Both the position numbers and the translations under genes were made by a program. From assembly GCF_023516615.1 (NCBI RefSeq), contig NZ_JAMGBF010000028.1, positions 1 through 33,219 on the forward strand: DNA of 33,219 bases, written 5' to 3'. Below the pieces are notes generated by a model, which searched no databases, had not been told where the DNA came from, and worked only from the letters and a program-made list of their open reading frames with translations. The first letter of the stretch is position 1, and each line of letters begins with the position of its first letter. The stretch is from Streptomyces panaciradicis (GTDB lineage: Bacteria; Actinomycetota; Actinomycetes; Streptomycetales; Streptomycetaceae). This document shows positions 8,104-15,502 of this stretch, piece by piece.

Positions 8104-9053
8104 CCGGGCACGGGCCGCCGAACAGCCGCCGTCCCCGCGGGAGGTACGCGCTCCGGCGCCCGTGCCGTGTGCGCCGCGCGGCCCTCGCCGCCGCCGTGAT
8201 CACGCTGTGGGCCGCCGCGTGCGGCGGGCCGTCCGGACCGGCCGCCGGTACGACATCCCCCGCCCCCTCCGCCTCGGCGTCGCGGGCGGCGGACGTACGG
8301 GCGGGCTTCGTCGCGTTCGGGGACTTCGGCACCGGCGACTCGGCGCAGCGCGCGGTGGCCCGGGCCATGCGGACCTGGGCCCGCGGCGGGCACCGGGTGG
8401 ACGCCCTGGTGACCACCGGGGACAACGTCTACCCCGACGGCAGCCCGAGCCTGTTCGGGCCCCGGCTGGACGGGCCCTACCGCAACCTGCGACGCCCGAT
8501 GTGGATCACCCTCGGCAACCACGACGTCCTGAACGGCCACGGTGGGGCCGAACTGCGTCATCTGGGCCTGCCGGGGCTGCCGTACGCGAAGCGGCTGCCC
8601 GGCGTGCAGCTGCTGTTCCTCGACGCCGACCGCCCCGACGCGGGCCAGACCCGCTGGCTTCAGGACCGCCTGTCCGCCGCCGGACCGCCCGTGCGCGTGG
8701 TGGTCTTCCACCAGCCGGCCTGGTCCTGCTCGCGGCACGGGTCCACGCCCGCCGTGGACGCCCGCTGGGTTCCCGTCCTGGAACGCCACCGCGTCACGCT
8801 CGTGCTGAACGGCCACGACCACAACTACCAGCGCTTCACCTCCGCGCACGGGGTCACCTACGTCGTGACGGGAGGCGGCGGCGCCGCGTTGTACCCCGTC
8901 GGCTCGGGCTGCCGTACCCCGCACCGCGCGGCCGCCGCCTCGCGCCACCACTTCACCGCCGTCGAGGTCACCGCGACCCGCGTGATCGTCACCGCGGTGA
9001 GCGACGACGGCGCCGTCCTGGACCGGGTCGTCCTGCCCGTGCCGCGGCCGTGA
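8100..9053 (+). CDS. Metallophosphoesterase, probable lipoprotein/secreted
   Basis: 317-aa calcineurin/purple-acid-phosphatase-like phosphoesterase. The metal-ligand motifs appear in order: GDFGTGD (75-80), GDNVY (108-111), GNHD (139-142), VVFHQPAWS, and NGHDHNYQR. The N-terminus is basic (RRPCRVRRAALAA), followed by a hydrophobic stretch ending WAAAC at Cys41, a non-ideal lipobox, then a Ser/Pro/Ala-rich linker, so the enzyme is probably outside the membrane. It starts within the permease stop codon (ATGA), implying coupled translation with the ABC exporter. It may act on the exporter's substrate or on an envelope phosphate ester; this is inference. Confidence 0.87.
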   Translation: MTGHGPPNSRRPRGRYALRRPCRVRRAALAAAVITLWAAACGGPSGPAAGTTSPAPSASASRAADVRAGFVAFGDFGTGDSAQRAVARAMRTWARGGHRVDALVTTGDNVYPDGSPSLFGPRLDGPYRNLRRPMWITLGNHDVLNGHGGAELRHLGLPGLPYAKRLPGVQLLFLDADRPDAGQTRWLQDRLSAAGPPVRVVVFHQPAWSCSRHGSTPAVDARWVPVLERHRVTLVLNGHDHNYQRFTSAHGVTYVVTGGGGAALYPVGSGCRTPHRAAAASRHHFTAVEVTATRVIVTAVSDDGAVLDRVVLPVPRP

Positions 9054-9222
9054 GGCCCGCACGGCACGTCGCGGTGACACGTCCGGCCGAGCCCCGCGCC
9101 GCGCCCGCGCCCCGGGCACGTTACGTTGGCGGAGTCGTTCCCTGCCGTCCGTGGGCTGTCCGCTGTGTCCTGCGCCTTGTGCGGCAGCGGAAGGTCACCA
9201 ACTTGCAAGGGGGAGCGGGGAC

Positions 9223-10728
9223 ATGACCAGAAACCTGCACGCGGACACCAGTGCTGTCCGGAGCGAGGCGCCCGCGCGCCACGAGCCGTGGTGGCGCCGG
9301 GACGGCCGCGCGTGGCCCGCGCTGGTGGCGGCCGCCTTCACCCTGGCGCAGCTGCTGCTCGTCCGGCCCGGCATGGGACTGGGCTGGGACGAGACGGTGT
9401 ACGTCAGCCAGGTCAGCCCGCAGGCGCCGGCCGCCTTCTTCAGCGCGCCCCGCACGCGCGGGGTCTCCGTGCTGGTGGCGCCGGTCGCCGCCTGGTCGAC
9501 GTCGACGCCGCTGCTGCGGGTGTACCTGGCGCTGCTCTCGGGGCTCGGCCTGTACCTGGCCCTGCGCTGCTGGCGCGGGCTGTTCCCGGCGCGCGTCCTG
9601 GCCGCGGGCGGCGCGCTGTTCGCCAGTCTGTGGGTGACGCTGTTCTACGGCCCGCAGGCCATGGCCAACCTGTGGGTGGCCCTCGGTGCGCTCGCCGCCG
9701 TGGGCTGCTTCCTGCGGGCCGCGGCCGACCGCACCCGGCGCGCGCCGCTGTGGGGGCTGGCGTTCAGCGCGGCCCTGATGGCCCTGATGCGGCCCACGGA
9801 CGCCGTGTGGGCGGCGTTGCCGATGCTCGTGCTGCCGTTGGCCGTGCGGCGGTTCCGGCAGCCCCTGCTGCTGCTCGCGCTGGCCGGCGGGCTGGTCGCC
9901 GGGGCGGCCCAGTGGGTCGTCGAGGCGTATGTGAGCTTCGGCGGTGTCGCGGAGCGGCTGTCCCAGGGCTCCGACATCCAGGGCGGCCTCGGCTGGAACA
10001 TCGCCGTCGACGACCAGATCCGCAGTCTCGGCGGCCGGTCGCTGTGCCGCCCGTGCACCGGAGCGGCGCCCCATCCGGCCGTGTACGCCTGGTGGCTGGC
10101 GCTGCCCGTGCTCGCCGCCGTCGGACTGCTGATCGCCGTTCGCGCCCGCCGTGCCCTGCCCACGGTCCTGCCGCTGGCCTGCGCCACGACGGCCGCGATC
10201 CCCTACCTGTTCATGATCGACTACGCGGCGCCCCGCTTCCTCCTGCCCGCCTACGCCCTGGTGGCGATTCCGGTCGCCGACGCCCTCGTGTGGCTGGTGA
10301 CGGCGCCGAGCGCGCCCTGGCGGCGGCTTGCGACGGTGCTCGTCGTGATCGGACTGGCCGGGCATCTGGCGGTGCAGTACGTGGTGCTGGAACGCACCGT
10401 CGACCGCGCCACCGCCAGCCACCGCGCCTGGGCCCGCACGGCCACCGCGCTGCATCGCGCGGGCGTCCGGCCGCCGTGCGTGGTCGCGAGCCACGGCACC
10501 GACACGCCGCCCATACCGGTCGCGTTCTATGCCGGGTGCTCCTCCGCCGCCACGAGCGGCCACAACGCCAACACGACGGCCGCGCGGCTCGCGCGGACCG
10601 CGCGGCGCACGCCGGTCGCGGTCCTCACCGGCGCCGGCGGCCGTCCGCCCTCCTACGCGCGCGGCTGGCGCTCGGTCCACCTGGACGGACCGGTGTACGC
10701 CTATCTCAGCCCGCCCCCGAACCCGTAG
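9223..10728 (+). CDS. Polytopic membrane protein, GT-C glycosyltransferase-like
   Basis: 501-aa protein with about ten hydrophobic segments. After the first TM (about 32-47) comes GMGLGWDETVY, with Asp56-Glu57 in the first extracytoplasmic loop, the position of the catalytic acid in GT39/GT83-type polyprenyl-phosphate sugar transferases. A soluble region of about 90 residues ends the protein. It may transfer a sugar to an envelope acceptor, but I do not recognise a specific family. AAGGGGGA (9207-9214) lies 8 bp before the ATG. The 169-bp gap after the metallophosphoesterase holds no clear terminator, so read-through is possible. It is convergent with the next gene. Confidence 0.75.
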   Translation: MTRNLHADTSAVRSEAPARHEPWWRRDGRAWPALVAAAFTLAQLLLVRPGMGLGWDETVYVSQVSPQAPAAFFSAPRTRGVSVLVAPVAAWSTSTPLLRVYLALLSGLGLYLALRCWRGLFPARVLAAGGALFASLWVTLFYGPQAMANLWVALGALAAVGCFLRAAADRTRRAPLWGLAFSAALMALMRPTDAVWAALPMLVLPLAVRRFRQPLLLLALAGGLVAGAAQWVVEAYVSFGGVAERLSQGSDIQGGLGWNIAVDDQIRSLGGRSLCRPCTGAAPHPAVYAWWLALPVLAAVGLLIAVRARRALPTVLPLACATTAAIPYLFMIDYAAPRFLLPAYALVAIPVADALVWLVTAPSAPWRRLATVLVVIGLAGHLAVQYVVLERTVDRATASHRAWARTATALHRAGVRPPCVVASHGTDTPPIPVAFYAGCSSAATSGHNANTTAARLARTARRTPVAVLTGAGGRPPSYARGWRSVHLDGPVYAYLSPPPNP

Positions 10729-10749
10729 AAGGAGGTCCGGGGCACGGGG

Positions 10750-11016
10750 TCATGCGTGCTTGTGCAGCTCTCGTTCGATCTCCTCGGCTGTCACGTCGTG
10801 GCGGAAGTACAGATCCGATGCGGACAGGATCAGGAACAGCCCCCACACGCCCAGGACCCAGCCCGGCCAGAAGTAGCCGAGGCCGGTGATCGCCCAGACG
10901 CCGATGAGGAAGGCGTTGATGATGGCGTACGCCACCAGATCGCCGCGCCACTTCCGCTTCCTCTGGGCGCGGGTGCGCGCCCGCTCGTAGTCCGGTGACG
11001 CGCTGGTGTGAGTCAT
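10750..11016 (-). CDS. 2TM domain small membrane protein
   Basis: 88-aa protein with a basic N-terminal stretch (RARTRAQRKRKWRGD) and two TM helices (about 30-45 and 50-68), the second rich in Trp, separated by a short GYFWPGW turn. It ends in a charged tail (HDVTAEEIERELHKHA). This matches the bacterial 2TM family (histidine-kinase-like sensor membrane modules and small orphans); biochemical role unknown. AAGGGGG lies about 7 bp before the ATG. The tandem boxes at 11079-11114 are 69 and 91 bp upstream of this start, so it is probably part of the same putative hypoxia regulon. Confidence 0.85.
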   Translation of the reverse strand: MTHTSASPDYERARTRAQRKRKWRGDLVAYAIINAFLIGVWAITGLGYFWPGWVLGVWGLFLILSASDLYFRHDVTAEEIERELHKHA

Positions 11017-11078
11017 GACGTCACCCCCTTGGGAAGATGCCTCACCTTCATCGTCCCGCCGTCGGCGCGAGCGGTTCG

Positions 11079-11114
11079 GGGCCGTTCGTCCCGCACCGGC
11101 GGGACGTTGGTCCC
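11079..11114 (-). promoter_or_regulatory. Tandem DevR/OsdR-like boxes upstream of the 2TM gene
   Basis: GGGCCGTTCGTCCC (11079-11092) and GGGACGTTGGTCCC (11101-11114) both match GGGMC-N4-GKCCC fully. The second has the exact GGGAC-N4-GTCCC core of the M. tuberculosis DevR/DosR box. Centres are 22 bp apart. These are the best matches in the window and lie in the intergenic region directly upstream of the minus-strand 2TM gene. Confidence 0.65.
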
Positions 11115-11127
11115 CGCACCGGTGCGG
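11114..11127 (-). terminator. Palindrome after the hemerythrin ATPase gene
   Basis: CCGCACCGGTGCGG is a perfect 14-bp palindrome starting 15 bp beyond the ATPase stop (minus strand) and touching the second box of the 2TM promoter. It can form a 5-bp stem with a CCGG loop and may be a weak terminator or an extra operator; low certainty. Confidence 0.35.
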
Positions 11128-11142
11128 TCGTGCGACGGGTGT

Positions 11143-13473
11143 CTACGGGGCGAGGGAGAAGTAGTTCTCCTCCTCTTGCGTGAAGTGCAGGCGCAGGACG
11201 GTGTTCAGGCCGTACAGGCAGGAGCGCAGATCGTCGAGCTGTTCGGGCGCCAGGCCGCCTTCGGCGTGCGCGAGTTCCAGGTGGGTGGCGATGCGGCGGG
11301 AGAGGCGTTCGATCTCGGTGTGGGCGCGGCTCATGGTGGCGGTCGCCTCGGGACCGCCGAGCGTGGGGGCCAGGGCGGGATAGAGCTCGTGCTCCTCGGC
11401 GTACTCGTGGGGCAGCAGACGTTCGGTCAGCAGCCGGTGGGTCTCCTCGACGGCGGCGAGGTCCTTGGGCCCCGGTGTGTCGGAGAGGCGGTCGGCGGCG
11501 GCCCGTACGGCTTCCAGGACGTCCTGCAGATCGTCGTGTTCGGCCGAGAAGCGGTGGATGAGGGCTTCGGCGGCGGGGGTCAGCGGCGGACGGGCCGCCT
11601 GGTCCACGCGCAGGGCGCGCAGGGCGTTGAGGATGACGGCGACGTCGATGCCCTCCTGGAGCAGGGCGCCGGCGGCGGGCGGGAGCAGCCCGGCGGCGGC
11701 CGCGGCCATGGCGGCCAGGGACAACAGCATGCCGCCCAGGGCGCTCTGCACGGCGATGCGGCGGGCCCGCTGGGCGATGGTCACGGCGTCGCCGAGACGG
11801 TCGACGCGGTCGGTGGTCAGGACGATGTCGGCGGCTTCGGAGGAGGCGGTGGAACCACGGGCCCCCATGGCCACACCGATGTCTGCGGCGGCCAGGGCGG
11901 GGGCGTCGTTGACGCCGTCGCCGACCATCACGGTGACCGCGCGCTCGCGCTCGGCGCGCACGGCGGCGACCTTGTCGGCCGGGCCGAGTTCGGCGCGCAC
12001 CTCGTCCAGGCCCAGGACGGCGGCGACCTCCCGGGCCGGCGCGGCGCGGTCACCGGTGAGCATCAGCAGCCGCTCGATGCCGGCGGCCCGCAGATGGCGC
12101 AGGGTGCGCGGGGCGTCGTGGCGCAGCGGGTCGCGCAGCAGGACGGCGCCGGCGGGTTCACCGTCGCGGGTGAGCCAGGCGATGGCCGCGCCGTCGAGGA
12201 GCGCGCGGTTGTCGACGGCCTTGGCCCAGACGGGGGGTTCCTCCCCCGGGGCGAGGCGGCCGATGGACACCCGGTGTCCGTCCACGACGCCGGTGGCGCC
12301 GCGGCCCGGCTCCTCGGTGACGTCCGTCGGGGCGGACAGCTCCAGCTTGCGTTCCCGGGCGGTGTCGACGATGGCCTGGGCCAGGACATGCGGCGAGTAC
12401 TGGTCGAGCGAGGCCGCCAGGCGCAGCACCTCGGCCGGCTTCAGGCCGGGGGCGGCGGTGACGTCGAGGACGCGCGGGCGTCCCCGGGTGAGGGTGCCGG
12501 TCTTGTCGAGCAGGAGGGTGCGGGCGCGGCCCAGGTTCTCCAGGGCGCCGCCGTCACGGATGACCACACCGAGACGGGAGGCCCGGGACAGACCGGAGAC
12601 GATCGCCACGGGGGCGGCCAGCAGCAGGGGGCAGGGGGTGGCGACGACCAGGACGGCCACCGCCCGTACCGCCGATCCGCTGATCAGCCACGCCAGTCCC
12701 GCGACCGCGAGGGAGAGGGGCAGGAACCAGGCCGCGTAGCGGTCGGCGAGCCGCACGACGGGTGCGGACTCGGCTCCCGCCTGCTGGGCCAGCCGGACGA
12801 TCCCGGCGTAGGTGCTGTCCTGCTCGGTGGCGGTCGCCCGCAGCTCGAAGGCGCCGCCGGCGTTCACGACGCCGCTGCGCACGCCCTCGCCCTCGACCCG
12901 CTCGACCTGGAGCGGTTCGCCGGTGAGCACCGACTCGTCGAGGACGGCGGCCGTGCTCTCCACGCGGCCGTCGACGGGAACGACCTCGCCGGGGCGCACG
13001 ACGAGCAGGTCGCCGACGGCGATCTCCGCCAGGGGCACGGTGTCGACCCCGGCGTCCGTGCGGCGGTGTGCCGAACGCGGGGCGTGTTCGAGCAGCGCGC
13101 GCAGGTCGTGGGAGGCCCGCCGCTGGGCGGCCGCCTCCAGGGTGCGGCCGGTGGCGAGCATGAGCGCGATCAGCGCGCCGGCCAGGTACTCGCCCACGGC
13201 CAGCGTGCCCCCGAGCGCGAGGACGGCGATCAGATCCACACCCGCCTGACCGCGCCGCAGCGCGCTCAGCACCCACCCCACCGCCGGGACGACGGCGGCA
13301 GCGGTGCCCAGGCCCCAGAACAGGTCGGCGAGGCCCCCGGCGTCCGCGAGCCAGGCGACGACACCGCCGGTGAGAGCGGCGGTCGTGACGACCAGGAGGA
13401 CGGGTTCGAGCCGTGGGGACACCACCGCGGCCATCAGGCGGCGCCGTCGTGAGATGCGATCGGAGTGGTTCAT
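11143..13473 (-). CDS. P1B-5-type heavy-metal ATPase with C-terminal hemerythrin domain
   Basis: 776-aa metal-transporting P-type ATPase. TGEP (184-187), the TM4 metal motif TPCP (279-282), DKTGT (323-327), MLTGDR (471-476) and VGDGVNDAPAL are present. A late TM helix carries QEGID (606-610). TPCP with a C-terminal hemerythrin domain is the hallmark of the P1B-5 class (Nia-type, linked to Fe/Ni export). The hemerythrin part (about 633-776) shows FSAEHDDL, LLPHEYAEEHELYP, RAHTEI and LHFTQEEENYF, giving the His/Glu/Asp ligand set for a di-iron O2-sensing site. No N-terminal metal-binding domain is seen, and the usual HP dipeptide of the nucleotide domain reads SPHV. The ATG at 13473 has GAGGTG 6 bp upstream. 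It follows the histidine kinase gene by 48 bp but has candidate regulator boxes of its own at 13554-13588. Confidence 0.93.
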   Translation of the reverse strand: MNHSDRISRRRRLMAAVVSPRLEPVLLVVTTAALTGGVVAWLADAGGLADLFWGLGTAAAVVPAVGWVLSALRRGQAGVDLIAVLALGGTLAVGEYLAGALIALMLATGRTLEAAAQRRASHDLRALLEHAPRSAHRRTDAGVDTVPLAEIAVGDLLVVRPGEVVPVDGRVESTAAVLDESVLTGEPLQVERVEGEGVRSGVVNAGGAFELRATATEQDSTYAGIVRLAQQAGAESAPVVRLADRYAAWFLPLSLAVAGLAWLISGSAVRAVAVLVVATPCPLLLAAPVAIVSGLSRASRLGVVIRDGGALENLGRARTLLLDKTGTLTRGRPRVLDVTAAPGLKPAEVLRLAASLDQYSPHVLAQAIVDTARERKLELSAPTDVTEEPGRGATGVVDGHRVSIGRLAPGEEPPVWAKAVDNRALLDGAAIAWLTRDGEPAGAVLLRDPLRHDAPRTLRHLRAAGIERLLMLTGDRAAPAREVAAVLGLDEVRAELGPADKVAAVRAERERAVTVMVGDGVNDAPALAAADIGVAMGARGSTASSEAADIVLTTDRVDRLGDAVTIAQRARRIAVQSALGGMLLSLAAMAAAAAGLLPPAAGALLQEGIDVAVILNALRALRVDQAARPPLTPAAEALIHRFSAEHDDLQDVLEAVRAAADRLSDTPGPKDLAAVEETHRLLTERLLPHEYAEEHELYPALAPTLGGPEATATMSRAHTEIERLSRRIATHLELAHAEGGLAPEQLDDLRSCLYGLNTVLRLHFTQEEENYFSLAP

Positions 13474-13521
13474 GAGACACCTCGGTGGGGCCGGCGCGGC
13501 GGCCGCCACACCGGTCTCCTC

Positions 13522-14727
13522 TCATCCCATCGCGGCTCCGGGCCCCGCGGGAGGGGACGTCCGGCCCTGCGTCGGGGCCGAACGACCGGTGCCCACACCT
13601 GCCGGTGGTGCCGGGGAGGCACCCGGCGCGGCACCGTGCCGGGGGAGTTCCACGGTGACGCGGAGCCCGCCGGCCGGACGCGGGGCGAGGGTGAGCGTTC
13701 CGTCGTGCGCGAGGGTGATGGTCCTGACGATCGCCAGGCCGAGGCCGACGCCCGCGTGGTCGCCGTGGGTGCGTCCGGTGCCGCGCTGGAACGGTTCGGC
13801 GAACGTCTCGGCCAGCTCCGCGGTGACGTGCTCTCCGGTGTTCTCGACGCTCAGCACCACCGTCTCGGGGCGGACCGCGGTGTGCACCCGCACCGTGCCC
13901 TGTTCGGGCAGGTTGTGGACGATCGCGTTGTGCACCAGGTTCGTGGCCAGCTGCAGCAGGAGCGCGGGCGATCCGGTCGTGGGGGCGATGTCGCCGCAGG
14001 CCTCGACGGTGACGCCGTGCTTCTCCGCGAGGGGCAGGAGCGTTTCGGTGGCTTCCTCCGCCACCAGGGAGAGGTCGACGGGTTCGCGGTCGAAGGACCG
14101 CTGGTCGGCGCGGCTGAGCAGCAGCAGCGCCTCGGTGAGGCCGATCGCCCGGGTGTTGACGGCGTGCAGACGGTCGATGAGTGCGCCGGTGTCGTGGTGC
14201 GGATCGGCGCGGGCCACGTCGAGAAGGGCCTTGGAGACGGCGAGCGGGGTGCGCAGCTCGTGCGAGGCGTTGGCGGCGAATCTGCGCTGTTCGGCGACGT
14301 GCGCCTCGAGCCGGGCGAGCATCGCGTCGAAGGCGTCGGCGAGTTCCCGGAACTCGTCCCTGCGGCCCGGCAGCCGGACGCGGTGGGAGAGCGAGCCGCT
14401 GGTGGCCCTGCGGGTGGCGTCCGTGATGCGGGTCAGCGGGGCGAGCATGCGCCCGGCGAGGATCCACCCGCCCACCAGCCCGAAGAGCAGCAGGAACGCC
14501 AGGACCGCGGCCGCCCGTGGAGCGAAGACGTCCAGCAGGGCCGACCGGATGGGGAAGACGCCGCCCGTCGGCCGTTCGTCGGGATTGATGAGCATCGCGC
14601 GGTCGGGGACGTAACGCAGCAGGAACACCCACACCGCCGCCAGCAGCAGGACGCCGGCGACCATGAGGAACCCGGCGTAGCTCAGGGTGAGTTTGAGGCG
14701 GACGCTCACACCGGGCGCCCTATCCAC
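13522..14727 (-). CDS. Sensor histidine kinase (two TM, HAMP, HisKA, HATPase)
   Basis: 401-aa OmpR-partner kinase. TM1 is about 14-38, a short extracytoplasmic loop about 39-70, TM2 about 72-91 and HAMP about 92-145. The phospho-acceptor is His156 in SHELRTPL, followed by an N-box (NLVHNAIVHN) and the G-box GVGLGLAIVRT. The 45-residue loop is too short for a large ligand-binding domain, suggesting it senses the membrane or envelope. GTG at 14727 with GGAGG upstream overlaps the regulator's stop by 8 bp, so the pair is co-translated. The last ~40 residues are a Gly/Pro/Ala/Ser tail with no domain; the DNA encoding it holds the putative promoter boxes of the downstream ATPase. Confidence 0.93.
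   Translation of the reverse strand: MDRAPGVSVRLKLTLSYAGFLMVAGVLLLAAVWVFLLRYVPDRAMLINPDERPTGGVFPIRSALLDVFAPRAAAVLAFLLLFGLVGGWILAGRMLAPLTRITDATRRATSGSLSHRVRLPGRRDEFRELADAFDAMLARLEAHVAEQRRFAANASHELRTPLAVSKALLDVARADPHHDTGALIDRLHAVNTRAIGLTEALLLLSRADQRSFDREPVDLSLVAEEATETLLPLAEKHGVTVEACGDIAPTTGSPALLLQLATNLVHNAIVHNLPEQGTVRVHTAVRPETVVLSVENTGEHVTAELAETFAEPFQRGTGRTHGDHAGVGLGLAIVRTITLAHDGTLTLAPRPAGGLRVTVELPRHGAAPGASPAPPAGVGTGRSAPTQGRTSPPAGPGAAMG
13554..13588 (-). promoter_or_regulatory. Tandem DevR/OsdR-like boxes inside the kinase 3' end, upstream of the hemerythrin ATPase
   Basis: GGGACGTCCGGCCC (13554-13567) fully matches GGGMC-N4-GKCCC. GGGCCGAACGACCG (13575-13588) matches with one weak half. Centres are 21 bp apart and about 87 and 108 bp upstream of the ATPase ATG on the minus strand, the same geometry as at the other starts. 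Both lie within the coding tail of the histidine kinase. Confidence 0.5.
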
Positions 14728-15415
14728 GGCCGCCTCCCTCGTCCGCGGCCTGCGCCTGCGCGTCGATGCGGTAGCCGACGCCCGGCACAGTGGCGATGAC
14801 CCAGGGCTCGCCGAGCCGCTTGCGCAGCGCGGAGACGGTGATGCGCACGGCGTTGGTGAAGGGGTCGGCGTTCTCGTCCCACGCCCGCTCCAGGAGTTCC
14901 TCGGCGCTGACGACGCCGCCCTCGGCGGCGACGAGGACTTCGAGCACGGCGAACTGCTTCCTGGTCAGCGCCACGAAACGGCCGTCGCGGTAGACCTCCC
15001 TGCGAAACGGGTCGAGGCGCAGACCGGCGAGCTCGCGCACCGGGGGCCTGCTGTGGGCGCGTCTGCGGTCCAGCGCCCGGAGCCTGAGCGCGAGCTCGCG
15101 CAGCTCGAAGGGCTTGGTCAGGTAGTCGTCGGCGCCGAGCTCGAAACCGGAGGCCTTGTCGTCGAGGCGGTCGGCGGCCGTGAGCATCAGGATCGGCATG
15201 CCGCTGCCGGAGGCGACGATGCGCCGGGCGATCTCGTCACCGGACGGCCCGGGGACGTCGCGGTCGAGGACGGCGATGTCGTAGGCGTTGACGCCCAGCA
15301 GTTGCAGAGCGGTGTCACCGTCGCCCGCGACATCCGCGGCGATCGCCTCCAGACGCAGGCCGTCGCGGATCGCTTCCGCCAGATAGGGCTCGTCCTCGAC
15401 GATCAGCACACGCAT
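14720..15415 (-). CDS. OmpR/PhoB-family response regulator
   Basis: 231-aa DNA-binding regulator. The receiver domain (1-118) has acidic E7/D8, phospho-acceptor Asp51 (AVLDRDVPG), Thr79 and Lys101 (YLTKPF). The winged-helix effector domain (about 128-222) includes ALTRKQFAVLEVL and VRITVSALRKRLG, ending GVGYRID. It is encoded first, with the cognate kinase overlapping its 3' end. Three GCATATCG-like repeats lie in the 87-bp gap upstream, shared with the divergent EEP gene, and are the obvious candidate for autoregulation. The ATG at 15415 has only a weak GAGGGC before it. Confidence 0.93.
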   Translation of the reverse strand: MRVLIVEDEPYLAEAIRDGLRLEAIAADVAGDGDTALQLLGVNAYDIAVLDRDVPGPSGDEIARRIVASGSGMPILMLTAADRLDDKASGFELGADDYLTKPFELRELALRLRALDRRRAHSRPPVRELAGLRLDPFRREVYRDGRFVALTRKQFAVLEVLVAAEGGVVSAEELLERAWDENADPFTNAVRITVSALRKRLGEPWVIATVPGVGYRIDAQAQAADEGGGRG

Positions 15416-15437
15416 GCCCTCGATGCTACGAACCGGC

Positions 15438-15470
15438 GCATATCGGCGGCATATCGAAAACCGCATACGG
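15438..15470. promoter_or_regulatory. GCATATCG direct repeats in the divergent regulator/EEP promoter
   Basis: GCATATCG occurs at 15438-15445 and 15449-15456, 11 bp apart, with a degenerate third copy GCATACGG at 15463-15470. One-turn-spaced direct repeats are the standard operator form for OmpR-family regulators. AT-rich sequence here stands out from the GC-rich surroundings. Assignment to the adjacent regulator is inference. Confidence 0.55.
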
Positions 15471-15502
15471 GCCCGCAACATCACGCCGTCTTGACTGCGA
15501 GC

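Noticed and set aside
10730..10760. Strong AAGGAGG after the GT-C gene stop, followed by an ATG on the plus strand
   Set aside because: The following plus frame overlaps the 3' end of the minus-strand 2TM gene and gives an uncharacteristic peptide; it is not supported as a gene.
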